Shown piece by piece: positions 8,851 through 16,879 of a stretch of 46,196 bases of DNA (its first letter is position 1; each line of letters opens with the position of its first letter). This DNA is from Dehalococcoidia bacterium (GTDB taxonomy: Bacteria; Chloroflexota; Dehalococcoidia; Lucifugimonadales; UBA3495), in the NCBI GenBank assembly GCA_003523055.1, contig DPHC01000002.1, positions 514,975 through 561,170 on the forward strand. Reading direction: 5' to 3'. A program made the translations under genes and the position numbers. The notes under the pieces were generated by a model. The model was given only the letters and a program-made list of their open reading frames with translations, searched no databases and had not been told where the DNA came from.

Positions 8851-9849
8851 TCAGGTAAGTGTTTTAAACACTTTAACATATTCTTCAGTCATTTTACTAA
8901 GGGTGAAATTTTTATTAATATTACTTACTGCATTTTTTGAATACTTGTCTAATCCACTGTCAACCAATCGTACAGCATCAACCAAATTGTTATAATTAGG
9001 TAAGTCTAATGACCATGGATCTGTTCCATAATTAGCACAAAGTCCAGCATTGTCTCTAACTAATTCAGATAATGCACCTGTATCAAATCCGACTACTGGT
9101 AATCCAGTCGACATTGCTTCTAAGGGAGAATTAGGGCAAGCAGGTAATATTTCAGAAGATATGAATATATTATGCTTGCTAAGGACGTCATGTAACAAGT
9201 TGTTTGAAATGACTCCAAGATAATCTACATTAGGCATTTTCTTCACATTGTTTTTTGTAGCTGTATCTAAATCTCCAACTAACGTCAAAGTTGAATCAAT
9301 CCCTACTTCGTTCAATTTATTAATTAAAGTTATTGGGATTTTATTAACTAACGATGTATATGATAAATTTCCTTCCACAGCTATCAATTTTAATTTCCCT
9401 GATCGCTCATTTTTAACAGGTGGAAACTTTGTTATATCAACAGAATTATAAATAACCGATTGGTTTACCAGAGAATCACCTAATTCATCATGCCACCAAT
9501 CAGCACAAAAATTGCTCTGATATATATTGTAATTTGCATATTTTTTTTGTATTTTAAAGAGAATATTGTTCCTAATTCTACTCATCCAATAATGCTTTGA
9601 CAAAACTGATTCAAATTTATACAACCAGTTTATAGGGCCCAATCGTTGCACTATTGGTATATCAGATGTTTTTAGCGTATCTAACCATTTGAAATTCTTG
9701 GTTCCGCCTATTAATAAAACCACATCAATCTCTGTAGAAAATTGATGTATGACATCTATTCCAATATCATTTAGTCCTTTTGTTATATAGCGCCTAAATG
9801 AATTGGGGCCTCCGATACCGTTAGCCATACCAGGTATACAAACCTTCAA
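8851..9849 (-). CDS. glycosyltransferase family 4-like protein
   Basis: 332 residues, GT-B fold. The N-terminal half starts with a 'CIPGMANGIGGPNSFRRY' glycine loop; the C-terminal half has the nucleotide-sugar site EILPACPNSPLEAMSTGLPVVGFDTGALSE, the E-x7-E type motif of GT4 enzymes. Sugar and acceptor are unknown. The start is TTG, preceded at proper distance by GCAGGAGA. It is somewhat short for the family but both lobes are present. No other cell-surface sugar genes are nearby, so it looks like an isolated glycosyltransferase; co-transcription with the hydrolase 45 bases downstream is possible. Confidence 0.8.
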   Translation of the reverse strand: MKVCIPGMANGIGGPNSFRRYITKGLNDIGIDVIHQFSTEIDVVLLIGGTKNFKWLDTLKTSDIPIVQRLGPINWLYKFESVLSKHYWMSRIRNNILFKIQKKYANYNIYQSNFCADWWHDELGDSLVNQSVIYNSVDITKFPPVKNERSGKLKLIAVEGNLSYTSLVNKIPITLINKLNEVGIDSTLTLVGDLDTATKNNVKKMPNVDYLGVISNNLLHDVLSKHNIFISSEILPACPNSPLEAMSTGLPVVGFDTGALSELVRDNAGLCANYGTDPWSLDLPNYNNLVDAVRLVDSGLDKYSKNAVSNINKNFTLSKMTEEYVKVFKTLT

Positions 9850-9930
9850 ATTATCTCCTGCGTATCTTATGATTACATTTTTTTATTATTATTTTTCATA
9901 TAATCATACACATTTTTAAAGCAGATAACA

Positions 9931-9959
9931 TTGAATAGTAGTAACATATATGATAGATT
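9931..9959 (+). promoter_or_regulatory. probable sigma-70 promoter of rpsU
   Basis: TTGAAT (9931-9936) and TAGATT (9954-9959) are 17 bases apart, about 50 bases upstream of the rpsU start in an otherwise empty AT-rich gap. Spacing is ideal; the -10 box is imperfect. Confidence 0.4.
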
Positions 9960-10010
9960 GTTTGCTCGTGAAGTAACAAAATATTAAATTTATAATCAAG
10001 GATAAAACTA

Positions 10011-10199
10011 ATGGCGTATGTAACCCCAAGAGAAGGAGAAAGCCCCGAGAGCTTAGTCAATAGATTCAGAGCGTCTGTTCAGCATGCTGGAATACTTAGA
10101 GAACTCAAAGACAGACGGTTCTTCAGAAGCAAAGCTCAAAAAGTGAGAATTGCTGAGCAACGGGCAGCAAGACGCCGAAGAAGACAGCGAACTAGATAG
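10011..10199 (+). CDS. rpsU: 30S ribosomal protein S21
   Basis: 62 residues beginning MAYVTPREGESPESLVNRF and ending in the strongly basic KVRIAEQRAARRRRRQRTR, the standard pattern of bacterial S21 (RFFRSKAQK core). It is the last-assembled small-subunit protein, near the platform and the anti-Shine-Dalgarno helix. Start ATG with AAGGA eight bases upstream. It is followed at 34 bases by an FmdB-like zinc ribbon gene and then dtd, so rpsU may lead a translation-related operon. Confidence 0.95.
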   Translation: MAYVTPREGESPESLVNRFRASVQHAGILRELKDRRFFRSKAQKVRIAEQRAARRRRRQRTR

Positions 10200-10233
10200 C
10201 TTATATTTATCATTGAATCCAGGAGAATAAAAC

Positions 10234-10569
10234 ATGCCGAGATACGATTACAGATGTGAAGACTGCGGTGGTGAATTTGAGCTAAAACAGACTTTCGCTG
10301 AGGCAGGAAAAGGTATATGTCCTGAATGTGAAGGTAACGGGAGACGCATATTCCATTCCGTTCCAGTAATATACAAAGGTTCCGGCTTCTATACTACTGA
10401 TTATGGAAGGCCAAAGGCACCTGTGGACTCACAACCAAAATCTCAACCTAAAAAAGAAGAGACATCAACTTCTACATCTAATGAATCTGGAGAAACCTCT
10501 AAAACCGCAAGCTCCTCTAAAGATAGTTCAACTACTAGCAACTCCTCTACTACTCCAAAATCGGAGTAA
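10234..10569 (+). CDS. FmdB-family zinc-ribbon protein
   Basis: 111 residues. The N-terminal 55 residues are an FmdB/CxxC zinc ribbon (MPRYDYRCEDC start, C8, C11, C29, C32, then FHSVPVIYKGSGFYTTDYG). The rest is a low-complexity tail of Ser, Thr, Lys and Glu with no fold. The family is widespread; it was named from a putative regulator of formamidase, and most members have no proven function. It sits between rpsU and dtd, as is common in several phyla. SD AGGAGA is well placed. Confidence 0.85.
   Translation: MPRYDYRCEDCGGEFELKQTFAEAGKGICPECEGNGRRIFHSVPVIYKGSGFYTTDYGRPKAPVDSQPKSQPKKEETSTSTSNESGETSKTASSSKDSSTTSNSSTTPKSE
10551..10568 (+). terminator. short hairpin at end of fmdB-like gene
   Basis: TACTCC and GGAGTA form a 6-bp stem around a 6-base loop, followed by ATATTTTCT. 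It covers the fmdB-like stop codon and the gap before dtd. It could attenuate read-through; the T-run is interrupted, so this is weak. Confidence 0.3.
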
Positions 10570-10579
10570 TATTTTCTGA

Positions 10580-11026
10580 TTGATTGGCTTAATACAAAGA
10601 GTAATTAATGCCTCGGTCTCTGTAAATGACAGAACCGTCAGTAAAATCGACAAAGGCTTAGTTATATTATTGGGAATAACTAACAATGATTCATTAAAAG
10701 ATGTAGAGTACATGTGCAATAAAACTGTATCACTTCGCTTGTTTGAATCTCAAGAAAATAACTTTGATTTATCTTTGAAAGATGTCGAAGGCGATCTACT
10801 TGTTATCAGTCAATTCACATTACCAGCTTCTGTTACTAAAGGGCGCCGACCTGATTTCACAAATGCCGCAAATGCTACCATCGCGAAACCTCTTTATGAA
10901 ACGTTCATAAAGCTTTGTAGAGATCAAATAGACAAGGTGGAAACTGGTGAATTTGGATCTGACATGGTTGTAAACCTAACTAATAGTGGACCAGTAACTA
11001 TCATAATTGATAGCATATCCAATTGA
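10580..11026 (+). CDS. dtd: D-aminoacyl-tRNA deacylase
   Basis: 148 residues, full length for Dtd. It begins MIGLIQRVINASVSV and has both active-site motifs: SQFTL (77-81) and the Gly-cis-Pro motif in NSGPVT (135-140), plus KGRRPDF. Dtd removes D-amino acids (and glycine from tRNA-Ala) from mischarged tRNAs, using RNA-based chemistry at the dimer interface. The start is TTG at 10580, which gives the canonical N-terminus. It is the third gene of the rpsU-led unit. Confidence 0.93.
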   Translation: MIGLIQRVINASVSVNDRTVSKIDKGLVILLGITNNDSLKDVEYMCNKTVSLRLFESQENNFDLSLKDVEGDLLVISQFTLPASVTKGRRPDFTNAANATIAKPLYETFIKLCRDQIDKVETGEFGSDMVVNLTNSGPVTIIIDSISN

Positions 11027-11052
11027 TATATAATTTTAAGCAATGAATGTTC

Positions 11053-11592
11053 TTAGCGTATATACCAACCAGGACCTACAATCAGTCCCCTAATATACGA
11101 AATTTGCCCAGCGTGAGTAACATAATCCCATAAGCGCCTCCCAAGTGCGAATCCCAAAGAAGAATTAGGTTCTACAATAGAAGGAATCATAACTGTTTTA
11201 TTAACTTCAGTTTGTGTCAATTCTTGTATGTAACTTGTCATAAGAGACTTAACCGACTCATAATAACCGATTAATATATGCTTCTGTGGAGGCACCCATT
11301 TGGCAACTTCCTCTATACTCCAGCCCACTCCTCTATTTTCTAAACCACGGGGTATATTAAACTCGGATTCCCAGTTTTCAGATACCCATTTCTGGGGTTC
11401 ATTTATCAAATGTACGCTAATCAACGTATCAAAAACTCTACTCATATGCCATAGAGTCCATGCTATTGAGTTGACATCTTTAGTAGGCATTTGGGCAAGT
11501 TGCTCATAGGATAAATCAGCAATAGCAAGATCTATCATCTCCCAAGTATAGTTCAAACATCCAAATAATATTTCTCCATGTGGGGTAGCCAT
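11053..11592 (-). CDS. DinB-like four-helix metalloprotein
   Basis: 179 residues, all-helical. The DinB/YfiT pattern is seen in SIAWTLWHMSRVFD (H49) and LWDYVTHAGQISYIRGL (H160). The usual three-histidine metal site is not complete by eye: the residue four after H160 is Ile. DinB-like proteins include thiol-dependent S-transferases (for example mycothiol-dependent) and uncharacterised metal hydrolases. It is the last gene of the miaB-nadA-nadC unit, 9 bases after the preceding CMD-family gene; a shared function with those genes is not evident. Confidence 0.75.
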   Translation of the reverse strand: MATPHGEILFGCLNYTWEMIDLAIADLSYEQLAQMPTKDVNSIAWTLWHMSRVFDTLISVHLINEPQKWVSENWESEFNIPRGLENRGVGWSIEEVAKWVPPQKHILIGYYESVKSLMTSYIQELTQTEVNKTVMIPSIVEPNSSLGFALGRRLWDYVTHAGQISYIRGLIVGPGWYIR

Positions 11593-11601
11593 AGATGCGG
11601 C

Positions 11602-12150
11602 CTAGTCTGTTATTTCGGCTGACATACCTTCAGCGAGGTCAACTTCAAATGCTGAAAGAATTTGGCCTACCAATAGATAATGTCCAATCAAAGCAGTTAT
11701 ATCTATGGTTTTTTTAATTCCATATTTGTCTTTTACTGCATCAAATATCTCATCTTTAATTTTATGATCACGTATCAACTGCTGAGCGTAGGTGACAAGT
11801 AATTTCTCATCGTCTTCCAAGCTGTCAATCGGTTTACCTCCTGCTATAGTAGCTATGGTAGATTCTGATACTCCTGCCTCTCTAGCTAACCTTGCATGTG
11901 CTGCGAATTCATATTGATTCCTAATTTCTCTTGCAGCTGTAATAATGATGGTTTCTTTCAATGATTCAGGTAAGTCTAGATCAAATCTAACATAGGTCCC
12001 AGTATGCGCGATACGGGACGCTAAATCCGGACTATGTAACAAAACACCATAAGGTCCTCTAACGCTCCCCCTACTACCAACTATGGAATCGTAATACTGC
12101 TTATCTGCATCTGACAGTTCTTCCCTATTTATGTTTCCTAATCTAGCCAT
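11602..12150 (-). CDS. carboxymuconolactone decarboxylase family protein
   Basis: 182 residues of the CMD/AhpD-like all-helical fold: GPYGVLLHSPDLASRI, LPESLKETIIITAAREIRNQYEFAAHARLAREAGVSE and IGHYLLVGQILSAFEVD. The catalytic CxxC of AhpD peroxidases is absent; instead the E..xH pattern (YEFAAHARLA) of the non-thiol members is present. True substrate unknown. Start ATG with TAGGAGC. It lies 14 bases after nadC and 9 bases before the DinB gene, on the same strand. Confidence 0.82.
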   Translation of the reverse strand: MARLGNINREELSDADKQYYDSIVGSRGSVRGPYGVLLHSPDLASRIAHTGTYVRFDLDLPESLKETIIITAAREIRNQYEFAAHARLAREAGVSESTIATIAGGKPIDSLEDDEKLLVTYAQQLIRDHKIKDEIFDAVKDKYGIKKTIDITALIGHYLLVGQILSAFEVDLAEGMSAEITD

Positions 12151-12164
12151 TTTTAATGCTCCTA

Positions 12165-13016
12165 TTATTTTTTTATATCTAAGCTGATATCCAAGCCTTG
12201 CACTGAATGAGTCAATGAACCTACTGATATCAAGTCAACGCCTGTTTCTGCCACAGATCTAACTGTGCTAAGATTAATCCCTCCAGAAGCCTCTACTATA
12301 GCCTTACCATTTATCAGCTTCACTGCTTCTCGCATGGTATCTACATCCATGTTGTCTAACATTATTATTTGTGCACCTGCAAATAATGCTGACCTAACTT
12401 CTTCAATTGTTTCAGTTTCAATTTCAACATTAATGGTGTGTGAAGAATTTTTGATAGCCAAAGTAACAGCGTCTGTATTATTCAATCCTAATGCTGACAG
12501 TGCTACTAGATGGTTATCCTTAATTAAGATTCCATCTGCTAGATTAAATCTATGATTTCTCCCTCCGCCTTGAACTATTGAATATTTATCTAGAAATCTA
12601 TGGCCTGGCAGTGTTTTTCTAGTATCAACAATTGTTGCATTCAGATCCTCGATAATATTCACGTATGCACGTGTTTGTGAAGCAATGCCACTCATTCTTT
12701 GAATGAAGTTTAATGCTGTTCTCTCTCCTCGCAGTATGCTGTATGCAGATCCGTTAAATTTTAGAATGGTATCGTTCTGTTTAACTTCTTCTCCATCTTG
12801 AATTAGTCTTTGAAATTTCAAGTCTGTGTCTATATAACCAAGTACTGCTATAAATACTTCTATCCCTGCGATAATACCTGATTGTTTTGCAACTAGATTT
12901 ACATCAACTTTAAGTTTTTTATCAATTAAAGATTCTGTAGTCGGGTCATTAAAAGCTTGATCTTCTTGAAGAGCTAATTTTATTAACTCATGTACTTCTA
13001 GCGGTAACTGATGCAC
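12165..13016 (-). CDS. nadC: quinolinate phosphoribosyltransferase
   Basis: 283 residues, normal length. Conserved elements seen: LALQEDQAFNDPTTE at the N-terminus, SGIASQTRAYV, DTRKTLPGHRFLDKYSIVQGGGRNHR (PRPP/quinolinate site), DGILIKDNHL, VEIETETIEE, MLDNMD and VEASGGINL. It converts quinolinate and PRPP to nicotinate mononucleotide, CO2 and PPi in de novo NAD synthesis. The start is GTG at 13016 with AGGAGTATAGA just upstream. It follows nadA by about 60 bases. The aspartate-oxidising step (nadB or aspartate dehydrogenase) is not encoded in the window. Confidence 0.95.
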   Translation of the reverse strand: MHQLPLEVHELIKLALQEDQAFNDPTTESLIDKKLKVDVNLVAKQSGIIAGIEVFIAVLGYIDTDLKFQRLIQDGEEVKQNDTILKFNGSAYSILRGERTALNFIQRMSGIASQTRAYVNIIEDLNATIVDTRKTLPGHRFLDKYSIVQGGGRNHRFNLADGILIKDNHLVALSALGLNNTDAVTLAIKNSSHTINVEIETETIEEVRSALFAGAQIIMLDNMDVDTMREAVKLINGKAIVEASGGINLSTVRSVAETGVDLISVGSLTHSVQGLDISLDIKK

Positions 13017-13077
13017 TCTATACTCCTAGTACTTGAATAATTAAATTTAGAAAACTCGACTACTGTACTTACCGGCT

Positions 13078-14286
13078 TTACGCTAATTCCAACATTCTCC
13101 GTAATGCTATATTAGCAGACTGTTTAATTTCTGCAGGAACCGTAATTCGATTTACTATGTTTCCAGAATCAATAGAGTCCAACACCCAAAGTAAATAAGC
13201 CGGATGTATCCGGTACATGGTTGAACAAGGACAACTGACAGGATCTAAGCAAAACACTGTTTTATCTGGATTTTCTTTAGCTAGTCTATTAACCAGGCTT
13301 ATTTCTGTGCCAACAGCCCAGATACTACCGGGTTCTGATTCATTAATCATTTTCTTTATAAATTCTGTTGAACCATTCATGTCTGCTGCCTCAACAGTTT
13401 CTTTAGGGCATTCTGGATGAACCACGACATTAACTTTTGGAAATCTTTCTCTGGCAGTAGCTATTTGCTGTTTTGTGAATCTTGTATGCACAGAGCAATG
13501 GCCCCGCCACAATATAACTTTAGAATTAATTATTTGCTCTTCTGTATTACCACCCAATGTTTTAAACGGGTTCCAAAGAATCATTTCATCTAATGGTATT
13601 CCTAAATCGGAAGCAGTATTACGGCCAAGGTGCTGGTCAGGGAGGAACAACACTCTTTCGCCTTTTTCCAATGCCCAAGACATAACTTTCTTGGCGTTGG
13701 AAGAAGTGCACACAGCTCCTCCGTTTCTGCCACATAATGCTTTAATTCCTGCTATAGAATTCATGTATGTTAATGGCACTATAGAGTTGTCATCAGGAAT
13801 GATAGCCTTAATATCGTTCCAAGCATCATCCACATCTTCCATTGGGGCCATATCGGCCATAGAGCAGCCTGCCGTAATGTTAGGCAATATAATTGTTTGA
13901 GAATCATCAGCTAATATGCATGCTGTCTCAGCCATGAAATGAACTCCGCAAAATACTATGTACTCAACGTTAGGGAGATCAGCGGCTTCTTTGGATAATA
14001 AAAATGAGTCTCCTTGGAAATCAGCATATTTTATTATTTCTTCGCGTTGGTAATGATGGCCCAAAACCGTAACTTTATCTCCAAGTTTTTGCCGCACATC
14101 AGCAATTTTAACATCCAATTCTTCCGGACTCATGTGAAGATATTCTGGAGGTATAGTCTGCCACCTAACATTAATTTTCATTTCTTCTGAAAGTGATTGT
14201 GCAGGAAGAGCATCTTCTGTGTCACAAAAAGCGGTTTGTTCAATTTCAGTGAGTGGTAATGTGTATACTCTATTTTCAATAGTCAT
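13078..14286 (-). CDS. nadA: quinolinate synthase
   Basis: 402 residues, longer than the 347 of E. coli because of an N-terminal extension of about 50. Seen: VLGHHYQREEI, GDSFLLSKEA, FCGVHFMAETACIL (C113), GGAVCTSSNAKKV (C193), LPDQHLGRNTA, HPECPKET and CPCSTMYRIHP; C113, C193 and one of C352/C354 should hold the [4Fe-4S] cluster. It condenses iminoaspartate with dihydroxyacetone phosphate to quinolinate, which NadC then uses. SD GGAGGAA is ideally placed; the start lies 18 bases after miaB, so co-transcription is nearly certain. Confidence 0.95.
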   Translation of the reverse strand: MTIENRVYTLPLTEIEQTAFCDTEDALPAQSLSEEMKINVRWQTIPPEYLHMSPEELDVKIADVRQKLGDKVTVLGHHYQREEIIKYADFQGDSFLLSKEAADLPNVEYIVFCGVHFMAETACILADDSQTIILPNITAGCSMADMAPMEDVDDAWNDIKAIIPDDNSIVPLTYMNSIAGIKALCGRNGGAVCTSSNAKKVMSWALEKGERVLFLPDQHLGRNTASDLGIPLDEMILWNPFKTLGGNTEEQIINSKVILWRGHCSVHTRFTKQQIATARERFPKVNVVVHPECPKETVEAADMNGSTEFIKKMINESEPGSIWAVGTEISLVNRLAKENPDKTVFCLDPVSCPCSTMYRIHPAYLLWVLDSIDSGNIVNRITVPAEIKQSANIALRRMLELA

Positions 14287-14304
14287 ATATCAAGTTCCTC
14301 CAAC

Positions 14305-15600
14305 TTATTCGCTGAAGCCTACGTTAGTCACAGAACCCTTTAGTGACCACGCGCTGGTCTCGTCAATTTTTACATCTACCAACTGACCTGATAAATCTTT
14401 GGTATTCAACCCAGTATACACTAATTTATCATTTCGGTTCCTTCCAATCCAATTGTTTTTTCTTCTAGATTCAATCAGTACGGATTGTACTGAACCATGG
14501 CATTTTAGATTGTTCCTTTCTTGAATTATTTTTTGAGTTTCTTCTATGGCCTGTCTTCTATCAATTTTGGTTAAACGGGGGACGTCGTCGTCATATCGTC
14601 GTTCTGCGATCGTTCCAGGCCTCACGGAATATGCCGCGCAATGAACTTTCGAAAATTCTAAGTCTTCTACCAATTTCAATGTTTCTTGGAACTGATCATC
14701 TGTTTCACCAGGGAATCCTACAATAATGTCGGTACTCACAGTAACATCGGGTATGGTATTACGTATTTGATACAGCAATTTTTTATAATGGTCAGTTGAA
14801 TAAGGTCTTCTCATACGTTCAAGAACTAAATCATTACCTGCTTGAATCGGTAAATTAATATTTTCACAAACTTTGGGCAAATCCCTAATAGATTCGATAA
14901 TTCTTTGAGACATAAACGAAGGGTGGGAAGTTAGAAATCTAATTCTCTCTAAATTATCTATTTCATGAACCTTAAATAACAAATCAGCCAGTTCAGTACC
15001 ATTACCAAAATCATGCCCATATGCGTCTACCGTCTGGCCCAGCAAAGTCACTTCTTTTACACCCCTATCAGTCAATATTTTTATCTCGTCAACTATCTCT
15101 TGGATAGATCTACTTACTTGCCGTCCTCTTCTATAAGGTATTATGCAAAACGAACACATAAAATCGCATCCTTGAATTATAGGAACATTACAGCTAACCC
15201 CAGGCGAAGACTGAGCATAATTAGTTACACAACCTTCCCAACTAATTTTTCTTTTCTCTGATATAGAATCTAAAAGCGGATTTATTTCCTGCGGTCGGAC
15301 AAACATGTCTACTTCAGGGAATCTTCTAGAAAGTAGTTTGGATTCAGGTCCAACCATGCATCCCATAAGCACCAGCATTTGTTCAGGGTGAGTTTTTTTT
15401 AGATTTTGAGAAAATGATATTTTACTAATAACTTTATCTTCTGCACTTTGCCTAACAACACATGAGTTCAACACCATCACGTCCGCATCCTCTGGGTCCT
15501 TCACGCTAGTCAAACCAATTTGGTCAAAAGCGGATGCTAATCTTTCTGAGTCCGCCTCATTCATTTGGCAACCTACAGTCCATATGTGATATGTATTCAT
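14305..15600 (-). CDS. miaB: tRNA-2-methylthio-N6-isopentenyladenosine synthase
   Basis: 431 residues in the three-domain methylthiotransferase layout: N-terminal UPF0004 domain with C11, C47 and C81 for the auxiliary cluster, radical-SAM domain with C145-x3-C149-x2-C152 (CDFMCSFC), and a C-terminal TRAM domain (about 365-431). It adds a methylthio group to i6A37 of tRNAs that read UNN codons. Family choice (MiaB rather than MtaB or RimO) rests on GRQVSRS after YRRG and on overall similarity. It starts 29 bases after tRNA-Ser(GCT) on the same strand and leads into nadA. Confidence 0.9.
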   Translation of the reverse strand: MNTYHIWTVGCQMNEADSERLASAFDQIGLTSVKDPEDADVMVLNSCVVRQSAEDKVISKISFSQNLKKTHPEQMLVLMGCMVGPESKLLSRRFPEVDMFVRPQEINPLLDSISEKRKISWEGCVTNYAQSSPGVSCNVPIIQGCDFMCSFCIIPYRRGRQVSRSIQEIVDEIKILTDRGVKEVTLLGQTVDAYGHDFGNGTELADLLFKVHEIDNLERIRFLTSHPSFMSQRIIESIRDLPKVCENINLPIQAGNDLVLERMRRPYSTDHYKKLLYQIRNTIPDVTVSTDIIVGFPGETDDQFQETLKLVEDLEFSKVHCAAYSVRPGTIAERRYDDDVPRLTKIDRRQAIEETQKIIQERNNLKCHGSVQSVLIESRRKNNWIGRNRNDKLVYTGLNTKDLSGQLVDVKIDETSAWSLKGSVTNVGFSE

Positions 15601-15629
15601 ATTTTAAGTATTGCTATCCTATATAAAAG

Positions 15630-15721
15630 TGGCGGAGGGAGAGGGATTCGAACCCTCGAACCCGGTTACCCGAGTTAGGCGCTTAGCAGGCGCCCGCACT
15701 AGACCTCTATGCGACCCCTCC
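15630..15721 (-). tRNA. tRNA-Ser(GCT)
   Basis: Reading the minus strand from 15721: acceptor GGAGGGG pairs with TCCCTCC (one G-U), the anticodon loop CTGCTAA gives GCT, a long class-II variable arm follows, then T-arm GAGGG-TTCGAAT-CCCTC, discriminator G and an encoded CCA (15630-15632). It decodes AGC/AGU. Only 29 bases separate its 3' end from miaB, so its transcript may read into that operon. Confidence 0.95.
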
Positions 15722-15746
15722 GTGCTGAGTATTAGCTTAGTATTAG

Positions 15747-15775
15747 ATTCTATCAAACAGGGTAGATATGGGCAA
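15747..15775 (-). promoter_or_regulatory. promoter of tRNA-Ser / miaB unit
   Basis: On the minus strand: TTGCCC (15775-15770), 17-base spacer, TAGAAT (15752-15747) with a TGA just before it, giving an extended -10. It ends 25 bases before the tRNA 5' end. Confidence 0.65.
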
Positions 15776-15958
15776 GAATAAGACGTACTAGCACGAGGAC
15801 TGATATAGTATGGAAAAAATCCAAAATTAAACTAAAAACAACTAATAGTACATAACTTGGCACTGACATAATCGGAATTCGGAATTAATTTGACACTGTA
15901 TGCCATTAGACGTAGTATAAGTGACGTTAATCGCAAATACAGCAAGAGGTTTCCTAGA

Positions 15959-16399
15959 ATGGATGAGCTTGATATCACTATAATTAATCTGCTTCAACTA
16001 GACGGCAGGGCATCAAACGCTAAAATTGCGCGTGAAGCATCGGTGAGTGAGGGAACAGTCCGTAGAAGACTTAAAAAGCTGATAGACAATGGATTTTTAA
16101 ACGTTATAGCAATGCCAAATTTAGACCAACTAGGTTTTGCCACCACGGCAATGATAGGGATACAAACTGAACCTGGTATGTCAGAAAAAGTTGCTACGAC
16201 AATAGCAGGAATGGAACAAGCCCATTACGTGGCTGTGACAACTGGATCATTTGATGTTTTCGTTTGGGTTGGCACGGATACTGCTGAAAACCTCGGTACG
16301 TTTTTAAGAGAACAAGTAGGCACAATAACTGGAGTGCAAAGAACTGAAACGTTTGTTAATTTATCTATTAAAAAACGTACATCTGGCCTTGTAATTTAA
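15959..16399 (+). CDS. Lrp/AsnC-family transcriptional regulator
   Basis: 146 residues from the chosen ATG. N-terminal helix-turn-helix: MDELDITIINLLQLDGRASNAKIA then SVSEGTVRRRLKKLIDNG; C-terminal RAM/AsnC ligand domain with AHYVAVTTGSFDVFVWVGT. The reading frame is open 23 codons further upstream to a TTG at 15890, but the ATG at 15959 gives the standard family start MDELD and has AGAGG upstream. These proteins form octamers and sense amino acids. Its target may be its own gene or the ferredoxin-aconitase pair just downstream (inference). Confidence 0.85.
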   Translation: MDELDITIINLLQLDGRASNAKIAREASVSEGTVRRRLKKLIDNGFLNVIAMPNLDQLGFATTAMIGIQTEPGMSEKVATTIAGMEQAHYVAVTTGSFDVFVWVGTDTAENLGTFLREQVGTITGVQRTETFVNLSIKKRTSGLVI

Positions 16400-16458
16400 A
16401 ACAAAACATCGGATATTTTATTCAAATTTTAGTAATACAAAAGTTATGCATTAAAGTG

Positions 16459-16464
16459 TATAAT
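16459..16464 (+). promoter_or_regulatory. -10 element upstream of ferredoxin
   Basis: A perfect TATAAT lies 58 bases before the ferredoxin ATG. No good -35 is visible at proper spacing, so a regulator-assisted promoter is possible. Confidence 0.4.
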
Positions 16465-16521
16465 ATGTCCGGTCGAACCCTTGATAACCCCCCTTAGAGT
16501 AATCATTAAAGAGAGGAAACC

Positions 16522-16791
16522 ATGACATATATTATCACGCAACCTTGTGTTGGACTGAAAGATTCTGCCTGCGTAGACGTTTGCCCTGTAGATTGTATTT
16601 ATACCAGAGAACAAGATGACCAGTTTTTCATTAACCCTGATGAATGTATAGATTGCGCTGCATGTGAGCCCGTTTGCCCAGTGACAGCCATATTCTCGGA
16701 AGACGCCGTGCCATCAGACCAAAAAGAATACATAGAAAAAAATTACGACTACTTCAAAAATAACGATCTATCAGAATTATCCAGAGGGTAA
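16522..16791 (+). CDS. fdxA: 7Fe [3Fe-4S][4Fe-4S] ferredoxin
   Basis: 89 residues. Cysteines are C9, C17, C21, C25, C42, C45, C48 and C52. The C9-x7-C17-x3-C21 spacing matches 7Fe ferredoxins of the Azotobacter FdI/FdxA type, in which C9, C17 and C52 hold the 3Fe cluster and C21, C42, C45 and C48 the 4Fe cluster; C25 matches the extra free cysteine of that family. A small soluble electron carrier. SD GAGAGGAAA is strong. A hairpin separates it from the aconitase gene 88 bases downstream. Confidence 0.9.
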   Translation: MTYIITQPCVGLKDSACVDVCPVDCIYTREQDDQFFINPDECIDCAACEPVCPVTAIFSEDAVPSDQKEYIEKNYDYFKNNDLSELSRG

Positions 16792-16810
16792 TTCTATATA
16801 ACACCAAATT

Positions 16811-16844
16811 CTGATTCATTGTCCATGGCTGAATAATGAATCAG
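16811..16844 (+). terminator. hairpin between ferredoxin and aconitase genes
   Basis: CTGATTCATT (16811-16820) and AATGAATCAG (16835-16844) form a perfect 10-bp stem around a 14-base loop that contains CCATGG. No T-tract follows, so it may be an attenuator, RNA-stability element or operator rather than a plain terminator. Confidence 0.45.
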
Positions 16845-16879
16845 CTAAAATGCATATTATTGGTTAGAAGGAGGAGCCC

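Noticed and set aside
15890..15958. N-terminal extension of the AsnC-family regulator from TTG
   Set aside because: The ATG at 15959 gives the family-standard start with AGAGG upstream; the extension is basic and not typical.
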